A stretch of DNA of 64,000 nt from Chryseobacterium indologenes. Lineage in GTDB: Bacteria; Bacteroidota; Bacteroidia; Flavobacteriales; Weeksellaceae. The position numbers were made by a program, and so were the translations under genes. This document shows positions 45,714 to 55,168 of this stretch, one piece after another (position 1 is the first letter of the stretch; each line of letters begins with the position of its first letter). The notes under the pieces are model-generated. The model saw nothing but the letters and a program-made list of their open reading frames with translations, searched no databases and had not been told where the DNA came from. Location: NCBI GenBank assembly GCA_016025055.1, contig CP065590.1:4340001-4404000 (forward strand), given 5' to 3'.

Positions 45714-46370
45714 TTATTTTGCAAATACATACTTAACTCCGAAAGTTACAGCTTTTAAGTTTAAACCGAAGTCATAGTTGTTTACTCTCTTAGCTCCGTC
45801 AACATCCACTTTAGAAGTGTTGTATCCGAATTCACCGATAGTAGCTTCGATAGTCCAGTTTTTGTTTAAGAAATAATCTAAACCTGGCTTAATGTTAACA
45901 CCGATAGAAGTTTTGTTGTATTTATCAGAAGATGAAACAACAGATGTACCAGCTCCTGTAGTAGTTGTAGCAGTTTCTTCGTATTTAGTTTGACCAAATG
46001 CCATTGGAACTTCTAATTGACCGAAAATATATAATTTATCAGATAAAGTCCAATATTTTCTTACGAATGGAGCTACAACGAATGCAGATTCAGTATCTTT
46101 AGTTTTTAATACTGTGTTACCTGCTTTATCTTCAGTTGTTTTAGTGTTAGCGTTTTGGTAACCAAGTCCTAAACCTACTGCTAAGTTAGTGTTTACGAAA
46201 TATCCAACAGTTGGAAGAATTTTGAAATTTTCATCTCTTTGATCCTTAGCATTATTATACTCTTTTTGAGAATAATTTACTTGTCCTGATAAATATGTAG
46301 TTCCTTTAGCAATCTGAGCGTTTGATAAACCGAAAAGTGCAACAGCACCCGCTAATAATATTTTTTTCAT
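45714..46370 (-). CDS. Outer-membrane beta-barrel protein (paralogue B)
   Basis: 218 residues with signal peptide MKKILLAGAVALFGLSNAQ, then barrel strands such as VNTNLAVGLGLGYQNANT, SAFVVAPFVRKYWTLSDKLYIFGQLEVPMAF and a final strand ending GVKYVFAK with aromatic C-terminal region. Same signal peptide and fold as the neighbour at 44993, so a tandem duplication is likely. The genes have separate terminators, so they are expressed independently. Confidence 0.8.
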   Translation of the reverse strand: MKKILLAGAVALFGLSNAQIAKGTTYLSGQVNYSQKEYNNAKDQRDENFKILPTVGYFVNTNLAVGLGLGYQNANTKTTEDKAGNTVLKTKDTESAFVVAPFVRKYWTLSDKLYIFGQLEVPMAFGQTKYEETATTTTGAGTSVVSSSDKYNKTSIGVNIKPGLDYFLNKNWTIEATIGEFGYNTSKVDVDGAKRVNNYDFGLNLKAVTFGVKYVFAK

Positions 46371-47065
46371 TTTAAAAAATTTTTAATACTTTCTGGGGGC
46401 AAATTTACAGTGGCCTCCACGAATATTAAAATTTGTTAATGTGATTAATATCACTAGTATTTTTAAGCATTTTATAAAAATAAATCATATAAAATAACCC
46501 GCTTTGAGTTTTTCACAATATTATGAATAAAAAAATCATAATTTATCAACCGGATCCCGATATGTTTACTCTTTTGTATTTGTTAATTTTCCCTAAAAAC
46601 ATCCCAATTTCATCCAAAAGTTAACGGTAGAGAGTTAAAATATTAACTTATAGGCCATTACCTTTAGGATTTTAAACACCTGTTTATAATTAAAAAGGGA
46701 AGTTTAATGAGTGATCAGTATCTAAAGTTGGAGACTGGGTAAGTGGTTTGGTTACTCTGAATTTAAACTGTTGTCCTTTATCACCTTTAAGGTACATTCT
46801 AAAGCTTTACAAAACGCAAAGGCAAGATTCTATTCCTCAGTGATGAAAGGATTAAGAAACCATAAAATCACTGATGAGCCTTTATGGACAATACTTGTGC
46901 TTAGAAAGAATCCATAAAGTTGATTTCAATTCTTTGTTTCCCTAAAATTACTCGTAAACTTTGTGTTGCACTGGAATTATATAGATATAAATATTCCAGC
47001 TTTCCGGTTTTTGAGATTGTTACCTTACTATTGCAATTCAAAACTAAAAATTAGACTAAGCGTGT
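46371..47065. other. Gene-poor region upstream of the barrel cluster
   Basis: About 700 bases with no complete gene. It contains the promoter side of the paralogue B gene and a 63-codon open stretch at 46726-46917 described separately. The rest shows no coding signal or obvious repeat. Confidence 0.5.
46726..46917 (+). pseudogene. Unassigned coding fragment without start codon
   Basis: Plus-strand frame SWRLGKWFGYSEFKLLSFIT then FKVHSKALQNAKARFYSSVM, KGLRNHKITDEPLWTILVLR and KNP-stop. The composition is protein-like and unlike the surrounding AT-rich DNA. A stop precedes it and the first in-frame ATG lies deep inside. Probably the tail of a lost gene; I do not recognise the family. Confidence 0.35.
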
Positions 47066-47103
47066 AAAAAAGCGGAAGCTCCGGCCGCAAGGCCGGAGCT
47101 TCC
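47066..47103 (-). terminator. Terminator of the barrel gene at 47126
   Basis: Perfect 13-bp GC-rich stem GGAAGCTCCGGCC / GGCCGGAGCTTCC with tetraloop GCAA, followed on the minus strand by GCTTTTTT. Confidence 0.93.
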
Positions 47104-47125
47104 CTCAATATGATCAATAATCTCC

Positions 47126-47623
47126 TTATTTTAAGAAGAAATTATATCCAAGGTTGACAGCTCCTACATTCCAGCTATCTCTGTACCATCCGTGATCACG
47201 TCTGTTGCTCACAGACTGGTATCCTAAATACAACTCGCCGGTCTTCATTTGATATCCGAATTTTGGCTGAGCATAGAATCCACCATCTACCCCATCCTTC
47301 GTAGAAATACCATATCCAAGGTCTAATCCTACAAAAATAGGTGCTCCGGCAAATTTATACTTCCCGGAAACCGCTACAGGAATAAACCCGAAATCATCGA
47401 AGTGATCTTTTCCAAAGAAATGAGAATATCCTGTGGTAACTCCAAGATCAAGTCCTTTAGTGATATTCCACATATAAGCAGCATCTACGCCTAATGTAAA
47501 GGAAGATACGTCAGATGCATCAGATACAGGAACACCAATATGCCCACCGATTTTAAAACCTTCCTGTGCCTGAGCTGCACCTCCTAAAAGTGCAAAAGCA
47601 CCTAGTACTAATAGCTTTTTCAT
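47126..47623 (-). CDS. Outer-membrane beta-barrel protein
   Basis: 165 residues. Signal peptide MKKLLVLGAFALLGGAAQAQ; barrel strands EGFKIGGHIGVPVSD, LGVDAAYMWNITKGLDLGVTTGYSHFF, FIPVAVSGKYKFAGAPIFVGLDLGYGIS, YAQPKFGYQMKTGELYLGYQSVS and the terminal WNVGAVNLGYNFFLK. It resembles OmpX/opacity-type barrels. Own promoter and a very strong terminator. Role unknown. Confidence 0.8.
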   Translation of the reverse strand: MKKLLVLGAFALLGGAAQAQEGFKIGGHIGVPVSDASDVSSFTLGVDAAYMWNITKGLDLGVTTGYSHFFGKDHFDDFGFIPVAVSGKYKFAGAPIFVGLDLGYGISTKDGVDGGFYAQPKFGYQMKTGELYLGYQSVSNRRDHGWYRDSWNVGAVNLGYNFFLK

Positions 47624-47710
47624 TTTTTTAGTAGCTTTTAAATTAAGGCCACAAAATTACTAATTATTTTCATCAAAACAGCACATTCAACGTTTGATAT
47701 ACCATACAAT

Positions 47711-47741
47711 AAAAAACAGGACAAATTTTGTCCTGTTTTTT
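47711..47741 (-). terminator. Terminator of the porin-like gene at 47762
   Basis: Perfect stem AAAAAACAGGACAAA / TTTGTCCTGTTTTTT, 20 bases after the stop. Confidence 0.92.
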
Positions 47742-47761
47742 ATCAATTATTGGTTACATTC

Positions 47762-48424
47762 TTAGTTCCCTCCGAACTTGAAACCTACACCTACCTGAAT
47801 AAAGCTATTTGTCAGTTTGTACCCTCCTTCAGCATGTTTTGCTAAGTTTGATACACCCAGGTTATATCTTGCATCAAAGAAGAGTCCGTTCTCCAACATA
47901 TATTCAGCACCTAAGAAAGGTGCCAGGTTTAAAGTATTCAGCTGATCTTTAATATCAGTCTCATCACTTCCCTCAAGCTCAACCAATGGTCCCAGTCCCA
48001 AATCAGCAGAGTATTTTTCTTTTGCGGAAAGGATCAAACCAACATTAGCCCCTGCAGAAACAGATAACCCTTCAGTAATGAAGTATTTCGCTGAAATAGG
48101 AATCAATAAGGTATGGTAAGTTTGTTTTGCTTTAACGTTTAAAAATGTAGTTGGATTATTTGGATCAGCCGTTTCTATTTCCATTTTTCCACCAAGTGGA
48201 GAATATAAAAGTTCTCCCTGAAGCGCAAATTTATCACTCAGCTTATATTCTACCAATCCACCGATATAATAAGTATGCAGGGGATCAGAAGTTTCAGAGT
48301 GACCATCACCTTTCGCCTTTAATGTAGAATAGGAATATCCGGCTTTAGCACCAAATCTTACTTCCTGAGCGTTTACATTTGCTCCTAGAACAGCGACTGC
48401 TGCAATAAGTAAAAGTTTTTTCAT
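47762..48424 (-). CDS. Porin-family outer-membrane beta-barrel protein
   Basis: 220 residues with signal peptide MKKLLLIAAVAVLGANVNAQ and the opening EVRFGAKAGYSYSTL that marks the Bacteroidota 'outer membrane beta-barrel' (PorT-like) family. Later strands are GGLVEYKLSDKFALQGELLYSPLGG, TLLIPISAKYFITEGLSVSAGANVGLIL and FIQVGVGFKFGGN. It is the fourth barrel gene within 3.5 kb. Function unknown. Confidence 0.82.
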   Translation of the reverse strand: MKKLLLIAAVAVLGANVNAQEVRFGAKAGYSYSTLKAKGDGHSETSDPLHTYYIGGLVEYKLSDKFALQGELLYSPLGGKMEIETADPNNPTTFLNVKAKQTYHTLLIPISAKYFITEGLSVSAGANVGLILSAKEKYSADLGLGPLVELEGSDETDIKDQLNTLNLAPFLGAEYMLENGLFFDARYNLGVSNLAKHAEGGYKLTNSFIQVGVGFKFGGN

Positions 48425-48537
48425 TGTTAACTAGTTTTTAATTAAGGATTGCAAAACTAATTAATTTTTTCAAATTAACAAATTTTAATAAAATAATTAA
48501 ACGTTAATAGAAATTTTATGAAAACTTTTACATTTAC

Positions 48538-49500
48538 TTAGGAGTCGTTTCTCAATCTCTTATCCTCATCGTTATAAGCCAAAATAATTTTTCTTACCAC
48601 AGGGTGTCTTACCACATCTTCCTCCGTAAGATGTACAAAACCGATTTCTTTCACTCCGTGAAGGATCCTCATCGCTTCTTTTAACCCTGATTGCTGGTTT
48701 TTCGGAAGGTCAATCTGGCTTGGATCTCCTGTAATAATAAACTTCGCATTCATCCCCATTCTTGTCAGAAACATTTTCATCTGTGCATGGGTTGTGTTCT
48801 GAGCTTCATCAAGAATTACAAAGGCATCATCAAGCGTACGCCCTCTCATAAAAGCCAATGGAGCTACCTCAATTACCTTTTTCTCCATAAAACCTTCCAG
48901 CTTTTCATGAGGAATCATATCACGAAGCGCATCATAAAGGGGCTGTAAATACGGATCCAGCTTTTCTTTAAGGTCTCCGGGTAAAAATCCAAGGCTCTCC
49001 CCCGCTTCTACAGCAGGTCTGGTTAAAATAATTCTTTTTACTTCCTTATCTCTTAATGCTCTGGCAGCTAAGGCAACACTCGTATAGGTTTTTCCTGTCC
49101 CGGCCGGCCCAATTGCAAACACCATATCCTTTTTCTCTGTCTCTTTAACAAGCTTTTTAAGATTGGTGGTTTTGGCTTTAATAATTTTTCCATTGACTCC
49201 CTTTACAATAATATCCTGATCAAAAACCAATTGTTTTTCGTTTTCATCTTTAATATTAAGGATATTTTCAACGTCTTTCAGACCTATTGAATTGTTTTTA
49301 GAGATAAAGTTTACAATGTCATCCAGTTTTTGTTTCAGTATATCTAAAGCCTCCTGATTCCCCATAGCAAAGATAAAATGATCTCTTCCTGTAATTTTAA
49401 TGGTCGGAAAGCTTGATTTTATTAAGTTGAAATATTGGTTATTAACTCCATAAAAGATTTTTGGATCGATATCTTCCAAATCAAATGTTAATTCAAACAT
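48538..49500 (-). CDS. phoH: PhoH-family ATPase
   Basis: A 320-residue PhoH/YbeZ protein. N-terminal RNA-binding-like region, then Walker A GPAGTGKTYTS (131-141), DAFVILDEAQNTTHAQMKMFLTRMG (Walker B and sensor) and ITGDPSQIDLP. It is thought to be an RNA-related ATPase that works with the endoribonuclease YbeY. Divergent from the SAM hydrolase gene. Complete. Confidence 0.95.
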   Translation of the reverse strand: MFELTFDLEDIDPKIFYGVNNQYFNLIKSSFPTIKITGRDHFIFAMGNQEALDILKQKLDDIVNFISKNNSIGLKDVENILNIKDENEKQLVFDQDIIVKGVNGKIIKAKTTNLKKLVKETEKKDMVFAIGPAGTGKTYTSVALAARALRDKEVKRIILTRPAVEAGESLGFLPGDLKEKLDPYLQPLYDALRDMIPHEKLEGFMEKKVIEVAPLAFMRGRTLDDAFVILDEAQNTTHAQMKMFLTRMGMNAKFIITGDPSQIDLPKNQQSGLKEAMRILHGVKEIGFVHLTEEDVVRHPVVRKIILAYNDEDKRLRNDS

Positions 49501-49598
49501 GCAGTATTTTTATTTTTAGATTTTAAAATTAAAGCTTTTTTTTTAAATTTATATGAAATTCTTTTCAACAATCTTTCGGGCTTTCTTTTTATTTTAAA

Positions 49599-49606
49599 TA
49601 ACTTTG
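49599..49606 (+). promoter_or_regulatory. -7 box of the SAM hydrolase gene
   Basis: TAACTTTG (TAnnTTTG), 28 bases before the chosen ATG at 49635. Confidence 0.5.
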
Positions 49607-49634
49607 CAAGACTACACTATTCTATAAATTGCTC

Positions 49635-50462
49635 ATGTCAATTATTACCCTTACTTCGGATTTCGGAAATTTGGATTACAGAGTTGCTGCTGTGAAAGGC
49701 AGTATTTTGTCTCTAAATCCTGAGGTTAATATTATTGATATAACCCACGATATCCAGGCTTTCAACCTTATACAGACTTCGTACATTGTACGGAACGCCT
49801 ATAAATATTTTCCTAAAGGATCTATCCACATCCTAGCCGTAGACAGTTTTTATCACAAATCAAGAAAAAATATTCTTTACAAAGCAGACGGTTCTTACTT
49901 TCTGGCAGCAGACAACGGCCTGTTGAGCCTTATATTTTTCGATATTAAACCTGAAGCCATATACGAGCTCACGCTGAATAATCGGTTTGATGATGTCATC
50001 GACTTTATTTCTACGGATATTTTTGTTCCTGCTGCGGTACATCTCGCTAATGGCGGACTTCCTGAAGTTATCGGAAGAAAAATAGATACCGTAAAGCAAC
50101 TGATGTTCCCGAGAGCGGTTTACAATGAGTCTGAAGCCATGATTATCGGAGAAGTGACTTATATTGATAATTTCGGAAATATAATATCAAATATCCATAA
50201 AGATTTTTTCGAAAATATCAGCAAAGGATACAATAGTTTCACCATAAAATTCAGGAATCTTAGCCTTTCCAGGGTCTTTTCCAGTCATACGGAGGTTGTT
50301 TCCGACTGGGAAAGGGAGACCGAATTCCATGGGCAATCGGCGGCCATTTTCAATGACAGTCAGTTATTGGAGCTGACAATTTACAAAGGAAGTAAGAAAA
50401 ACGGGGCTAAAAGCCTGTTTGGATTGAATGTAGGTGAAAATATTTACATTGAATTCACCTAA
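49635..50462 (+). CDS. S-adenosyl-L-methionine hydrolase (adenosine-forming), DUF62
   Basis: 275 residues. SIITLTSDFGNLDYRVAAVKGSIL, the active-site DITHDIQAF, AVDSFYH, AADNGLLSLIF and the C-terminal YIDNFGNIISNI match SAM hydroxide adenosyltransferases, which split SAM to adenosine and methionine. They are relatives of fluorinases. Start at ATG 49635 rather than the TTG two codons upstream. Single gene, transcribed toward the E2 gene 63 bases on. Confidence 0.88.
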   Translation: MSIITLTSDFGNLDYRVAAVKGSILSLNPEVNIIDITHDIQAFNLIQTSYIVRNAYKYFPKGSIHILAVDSFYHKSRKNILYKADGSYFLAADNGLLSLIFFDIKPEAIYELTLNNRFDDVIDFISTDIFVPAAVHLANGGLPEVIGRKIDTVKQLMFPRAVYNESEAMIIGEVTYIDNFGNIISNIHKDFFENISKGYNSFTIKFRNLSLSRVFSSHTEVVSDWERETEFHGQSAAIFNDSQLLELTIYKGSKKNGAKSLFGLNVGENIYIEFT

Positions 50463-50497
50463 GATTATATATTTCATAAAAAAACCGATTTTTTTTA

Positions 50498-50505
50498 TAT
50501 ATTTG
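50498..50505 (+). promoter_or_regulatory. -7 box of the E2 gene
   Basis: TATATTTG (TAnnTTTG), 20 bases before the ATG at 50526. A hairpin terminator for the upstream gene is not obvious. Confidence 0.5.
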
Positions 50506-50525
50506 TCAAAATCTAAAAATCAAAA

Positions 50526-51832
50526 ATGGCAGAATACAAATTATTGCTTCCTTCCATGGGAGAAGGTGTTATGGAAGCGACAATTATCACTTGGTTATTC
50601 AATGAAGGTGATAGCGTAAAAGAAGATGACTCTGTAGTAGAAATTGCTACAGATAAAGTAGATTCAGACGTTCCGACACCTGTTTCGGGAAAAATTGTTA
50701 AAATTTTAAAGCAAAAAGATGAAGTTGCCAAAGTAGGTGAGGCCATTGCTATTTTAGAAATTGAAGGAGAAGGTACCGCTTCAGAAGAAGTAAAAACTGA
50801 AACTCCTGCTGCTACCCCCGATACAGAGACATTAAAAACGATTGAAGAGCCTTTACAGACTGTGGCTGCTTCTAACGTAGAATTCTCAGGAGACCTTTAT
50901 TTATCTCCATTAGTAAAATCAATTGCACAACAGGAAAAAATTTCTGAAACTGAACTGAAAACCATCAAAGGAAGCGGTTTGGAAGGAAGAATTACCAAAG
51001 AAGATATATTAGCGTACGTTGCCAACAAAGGAAACCAGCCTGCTCAGCCTGCAGCTGCAACCCCTGTAGCATCTACTCCTCAGCCGGCAGTTTCTGCTCC
51101 TGCAGCAACGATTACCGCTGGTGCAGGTGATGAAATCATTCCAATGGACAGAATGAGAAAGATCATCGCTGAAAACATGGTAAAAGCAAAACAAATCGCT
51201 CCGCATGTTACTTCTTTCATCGAAACTGACGTTACCAACGTTGTAAAATGGAGAAACAAAAACAAAGCGGCATTCGAAAAACGTGAAGGTGAAAAACTGA
51301 CTTTCATGCCTATTTTTGTTAAAGCTGTTGTTAAAGCGATCCAGGATTTCCCAATGATCAATGTTTCTGTAAGTGGTGAGAACATCATCAAAAGAAAAAC
51401 ATCAACATCGGTATGGCTACTGCCCTTCCGGACGGAAACCTTATCGTACCTGTTATCAAAAATGCTGACCAGCTTTCACTTTCAGGGCTTGCCAAAGCTA
51501 TCAATGATCTGGCATACAGAGCGAGAAATAAGAAATTAAGACCTGAAGACACTCAGGGAGCTACCTATACTATTTCTAACGTAGGAAGCTTTGGAAATCT
51601 TATGGGGACCCCGATTATTCCTCAGCCTCAGGTTGCTATTTTAGCCATCGGAGCTATCGTTAAGAAACCGGCTGTTCTAGAAACTGCGGATGGTGATGTG
51701 ATTGCTATCAGAAACTTAATGTTTATGTCTCACTCTTACGACCACAGAGTGGTAGACGGTTCTCTGGGGGGAATGATGCTGAAACATGTTCACGACTACC
51801 TTGAAAACTGGGATTTAAACACAGAAATATAG
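50526..51832 (+). CDS. 2-oxoacid dehydrogenase E2 (dihydrolipoamide acyltransferase; frameshifted)
   Basis: Acyltransferase core of a 2-oxoacid dehydrogenase complex. Order: N-terminal lipoyl domain with lipoyl-lysine Lys44 (EIATDKVDSDVP), Ala/Pro linker, peripheral-subunit-binding domain (LYLSPLVKSIAQQEKISETE...GRITKEDILAYV), second Ala/Pro linker, catalytic domain with SHSYDHRVVDG (His407, Asp411). The frame breaks in A5 at 51395-51399. One added A gives ENIIKRKNINIGMATALPDG and 435 residues. One lipoyl domain and this ending suggest the branched-chain 2-oxoacid type, but pyruvate cannot be excluded. No E1 or E3 gene is adjacent. Confidence 0.9.
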
Positions 51833-51887
51833 TATATCCCTTCAGATCAGTTAAAACTTTACATTAATAACCAAAAACAGACAGATT

Positions 51888-52079
51888 ATGAAAAACGCGA
51901 CGATCATTGCTATACTATCACTATGTGCCATTATCCTTATTGATATTATTCAGCTTGCATCCAGCTTTTTTGACTTCTATTCGATGAATCTGTTTCGTGT
52001 TTTTGGAGTGTTAAATCTCCTTGGTTATATCGGGATCCTGCAATTTTTTGTTACACTCTACAACAAACAGAAAGAATGA
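51888..52079 (+). CDS. Small two-helix membrane protein
   Basis: 63 residues with two hydrophobic segments (IAILSLCAIILIDIIQLASSFF and LNLLGYIGILQFFVTLY). Its stop overlaps the next start in an ATGA arrangement (52076-52079), so translation is coupled. Function unknown; it belongs with the three-helix protein downstream. Confidence 0.65.
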   Translation: MKNATIIAILSLCAIILIDIIQLASSFFDFYSMNLFRVFGVLNLLGYIGILQFFVTLYNKQKE

Positions 52080-52423
52080 GCCCCGAACTAAGAGAGCTTT
52101 TTGAAATAAAACAGGGCAACGAAAAGAAAGCGGAACCTGGTGGACAAAATGTAACACGACACATTTTGATCCGTCTGGCAGTGCTGATCTTCGGAACTGT
52201 TGTTTTTGCCATTGCAATGAGTCAGGCAAAAGGATGGGACGGACTGGCCTATCTGATCTTTATGATGATCTTCCATGGTTTGTGGTTTCTGTTCATCATT
52301 ATTGAGGCTACGGTTCTCCAAAGCAAGGATAAATTAGCGCTCAGGAATGTTAATCTGATCTTTGCCGGTAGTATATTACTGATCTACGGTATAGCAGCCG
52401 CCCTCTTTTTTGGCGGATCTTAA
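52076..52423 (+). CDS. Three-helix membrane protein, unknown
   Basis: 115 residues: a charged N-terminus (MSPELRELFEIKQGNEKK), then helices ILIRLAVLIFGTVVFAIAM, LAYLIFMMIFHGLWFLFIIIEATVL and LIFAGSILLIYGIAAALFF. Start overlaps the stop of the preceding small gene by 4 bases. The tight pairing suggests a two-component membrane unit, but no family was recognised. Followed by a terminator. Confidence 0.7.
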   Translation: MSPELRELFEIKQGNEKKAEPGGQNVTRHILIRLAVLIFGTVVFAIAMSQAKGWDGLAYLIFMMIFHGLWFLFIIIEATVLQSKDKLALRNVNLIFAGSILLIYGIAAALFFGGS

Positions 52424-52439
52424 AAATAAACAACTACAG

Positions 52440-52469
52440 AATCTCACTCTTTACGGGTGAGATTTTTTT
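52440..52469 (+). terminator. Terminator of the small membrane-protein pair
   Basis: 8-bp stem AATCTCAC / GTGAGATT with a 9-base loop and a T run. Confidence 0.85.
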
Positions 52470-52526
52470 GGATTGAAATAATATTTCTCAAAATTTTACC
52501 GTAATTTCATCCAACAAAACCGACAA

Positions 52527-53879
52527 ATGCTGAAAATCCTTATTCTGATACGAAAATCCATCAAAAACTCCTTTGACAATATCCGCAATGAGCAGTTGAA
52601 ATACAACCTGCTTCAGGCTATTCCGTTTTGGATAGGATCAGTTATTACAGGTTTCTTTGCGGTATTGTATGCGCAAATATTCGCATGGGGAGAAAATCTG
52701 ATGAATATTATCTTTGAATGGCATGCCTGGATGATTTTCATAATCGCTCCTTTTGGCTTTGTACTTTCCTGGTGGCTGGTAAAAGAATTTGCTCCCAATG
52801 CTAAAGGAAGCGGTATTCCTCAGGTAATGGCTGCTGTGGAACTTGCGAATCCGAAAGAACACAGAAAGATCAGAAGCCTTTTAAGCCTTAAAATCATTAT
52901 TTTTAAAATTCTTTCTTCCGTTATTCTCGTGATTGGCGGTGGTGCGGTAGGACGTGAAGGCCCGACGATTCAGATTGCAGGCTCCGTTTTCAGAAAAGTG
53001 AATGAATATCTTCCGGAATGGTGGCCGAAGATCTCCAAGAAAAATATGATTATGACAGGCGCTGCAGCAGGTCTCGCAGCGGCGTTCAATACCCCGTTGG
53101 GCGGAATTGTATTTGCTGTGGAAGAGCTTTCGAAAACCCATATTAATTACTTTAAAACAGCTTTATTTACCGCCGTCATTATTGCCGGATTGACAGCCCA
53201 GACATTGGCCGGATCCTATTTATATCTGGGATATCCAAAAACCAATGATGTTTCTTTAATGGTGATGTTCCCTATTATCCTGGTCGCAGCTACGGCAGGT
53301 ATTCTGGCGAGTCAGCTTTCTGTGATTATGCTTAAAATAAACGGCTGGAAAAAGAGAAAGTTAACGACAGATAAAGCCAATGTGATATTCCTTGTGGGCT
53401 GCGCCCTGATCATTGCATCAATTGCTTATTTTATCAACCATGAAATTCTGGGGTCCGGAAAAGAAATTATGGAAAGGGTTCTTTTTACGAAAGACAAACA
53501 TGAAGACTGGTATGTTCCCATTTTAAGAATGCTGGGCCCTGCCCTTTCCTTTACCTCGGGAGGCGCGGGAGGCATTTTTGCCCCGGCTCTTACCGCAGGA
53601 GCAAGTATCGGATCTGTTATTTCCGGAGCGATTCATCTGACTCCCAATGAAACCAACGTAGTCATCCTGGGCGGAATGGTTGCATTTCTTACCGGAATCA
53701 CCAGAGCTCCGTTTACATCCGCAATTATTGTCCTGGAAATGACCGACAGGCATTCATTGATATTTCACCTGATGCTTGCCGGCATGGTTTCCTCTATTGC
53801 ATCTATTCTGGTCAGCAGACATTCGTTGTATGATGTTCTGAAAGTAAATTTCCTTACAGAAATCAGACAACGTGATTAA
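52527..53879 (+). CDS. ClC-type chloride channel/antiporter
   Basis: 450 residues with all ClC filter motifs: GSGIPQ (94-99), GREGPTIQIAG (142-152, with gating Glu144) and GGAGGIFAPAL (near 350). Long re-entrant helices fit the ClC fold. The gating glutamate is kept, which is compatible with a proton-coupled antiporter, but the proton glutamate was not assigned by eye. Single gene, convergent with the secreted-protein gene downstream. Confidence 0.93.
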   Translation: MLKILILIRKSIKNSFDNIRNEQLKYNLLQAIPFWIGSVITGFFAVLYAQIFAWGENLMNIIFEWHAWMIFIIAPFGFVLSWWLVKEFAPNAKGSGIPQVMAAVELANPKEHRKIRSLLSLKIIIFKILSSVILVIGGGAVGREGPTIQIAGSVFRKVNEYLPEWWPKISKKNMIMTGAAAGLAAAFNTPLGGIVFAVEELSKTHINYFKTALFTAVIIAGLTAQTLAGSYLYLGYPKTNDVSLMVMFPIILVAATAGILASQLSVIMLKINGWKKRKLTTDKANVIFLVGCALIIASIAYFINHEILGSGKEIMERVLFTKDKHEDWYVPILRMLGPALSFTSGGAGGIFAPALTAGASIGSVISGAIHLTPNETNVVILGGMVAFLTGITRAPFTSAIIVLEMTDRHSLIFHLMLAGMVSSIASILVSRHSLYDVLKVNFLTEIRQRD

Positions 53880-53883
53880 TATA

Positions 53884-54483
53884 TCAGTCTTTTTTCAACA
53901 TGATTTTCAGATCTTTCATAGCTTCTAAAACATTTTCGGCTGCCTCATAATCTGTTAGTTTAATAACCAGCTTACTTAATGCTCTTTTGGATGTTGTGAT
54001 TTTATAGGTAACTATATTTAAATAGGCAATATTATCCTTTCTTTTAGAAATGTTATGAAAAGCCACTACTTTGCTTAGGTCCCAAAAATCACCTTCATGA
54101 ACAATGCGTCCCTTGGCATTAAGGGAATTGATTTTAATATTGTCACCATCAAACTCAGCACGAAGTGATAAATCGTTTCTATCACGGTCAATTCCATAGT
54201 CATTAATTTTGGAGACAATAAGATTTTTGGCTTCATCAACAGTTTTATATTTCCCTAAAACCTCTGTTTTTCCATTACTGTATGTTATTTGATAGATTTC
54301 AGATTTATCTAAAGAATGAGTGGGTCCTCCGGGATTGTCCAGCTCTTTATACGTAATTTCGGAAGAACCGACATCTATTAATTTAGCGTCAAAACTACTT
54401 CCGTTTTTCTTTGAAATTTTGTCTTGGGAGTATAGAAGATTCCCGGCTACCAGTAATGGTAAAATGTAATAATTAATTTTCAT
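53884..54483 (-). CDS. Secreted protein of unknown function
   Basis: 199 residues. Signal peptide MKINYYILPLLVAGNLLYSQ, then DKISKKNGSSFDAKLIDVGSSEITYKEL, a pattern common to Bacteroidota secreted proteins that carry a short beta-hairpin 'G..f.akv..vg...i.Yk.' module. A helical C-terminus (YEAAENVLEAMKDLKIML) follows. The start at 54483 was chosen for the signal peptide; 37 upstream codons discarded. The ClC gene ends 4 bases from this stop on the opposite strand. Confidence 0.65.
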   Translation of the reverse strand: MKINYYILPLLVAGNLLYSQDKISKKNGSSFDAKLIDVGSSEITYKELDNPGGPTHSLDKSEIYQITYSNGKTEVLGKYKTVDEAKNLIVSKINDYGIDRDRNDLSLRAEFDGDNIKINSLNAKGRIVHEGDFWDLSKVVAFHNISKRKDNIAYLNIVTYKITTSKRALSKLVIKLTDYEAAENVLEAMKDLKIMLKKD

Positions 54484-54728
54484 TGTATAATAAAATTTGT
54501 TTTTCCTGATTAGAAGTGAAGATCTGAATGCAAAAATCGGTCCCGAACAGTAAAATCCTGTGTATAATCTAACGTTCCTGGTAAACATCGTCAATCAGTT
54601 CAAGAAAAATTCTCTTTTATAAAAATTTAATACCATTCTCTTTAGTGCTTTTTAATTTTCCCACCTTAGCGAGAGTTCGCCAACATTGCTCCGGCAACTT
54701 TAAACTTTCAATTATTCCAACAATAATA

Positions 54729-54759
54729 TTGCATATTACAAATATATTCTCTACTTTTG
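54729..54759 (+). promoter_or_regulatory. Promoter of the rpsF-rpsR-rplI operon
   Basis: TTG (54729-54731) and TACTTTTG (54752-54759, TAnnTTTG) are 20 bases apart, a near-ideal Bacteroidota -33/-7 promoter. The ATG of rpsF is at 54794, leaving a leader of roughly 28 bases. Confidence 0.75.
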
Positions 54760-54793
54760 CACCTCGAAATAATTAACAAATTTATTTAACATT

Positions 54794-55135
54794 ATGAACA
54801 ATTACGAAACTGTTTTCATTTTAACTCCCGTTCTATCTGAGTCACAGGTAGAGGAAGCAGTGAACAAGTATGTAGATCTTATCAAAGAAAAGAACTGCGA
54901 AATCGTTGCTAAAGAAAATTGGGGATTGAAAAAATTAGCTTACCCTATCCAATTGAAAAAGAACGGGTTCTATACTCTAATCGAATTCAAAGGAGAAGGT
55001 ACTATAGTAGCTGATTTAGAGCTAGCATTTAAGCGTGACGAAAGAGTAATCCGTTACCTTACTACAAAACTTGACAAGCATGCTGTTGAGTACGCTGTAA
55101 CTAGAAGAGCTAAAGTAAAAGCAGCTAAAGCTTAA
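54794..55135 (+). CDS. rpsF: 30S ribosomal protein S6
   Basis: 113 residues: [23 protein letters not shown], then [24 protein letters not shown] and the [21 protein letters not shown] ending. S6 dimerises with S18 on 16S rRNA. First gene of a typical bacterial S6-S18-L9 operon. Confidence 0.97.
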   Translation: MNNYETVFILTPVLSESQVEEAVNKYVDLIKEKNCEIVAKENWGLKKLAYPIQLKKNGFYTLIEFKGEGTIVADLELAFKRDERVIRYLTTKLDKHAVEYAVTRRAKVKAAKA

Positions 55136-55168
55136 TTAATTAACCCTATTTTTTAAAAAAGACAAGAC

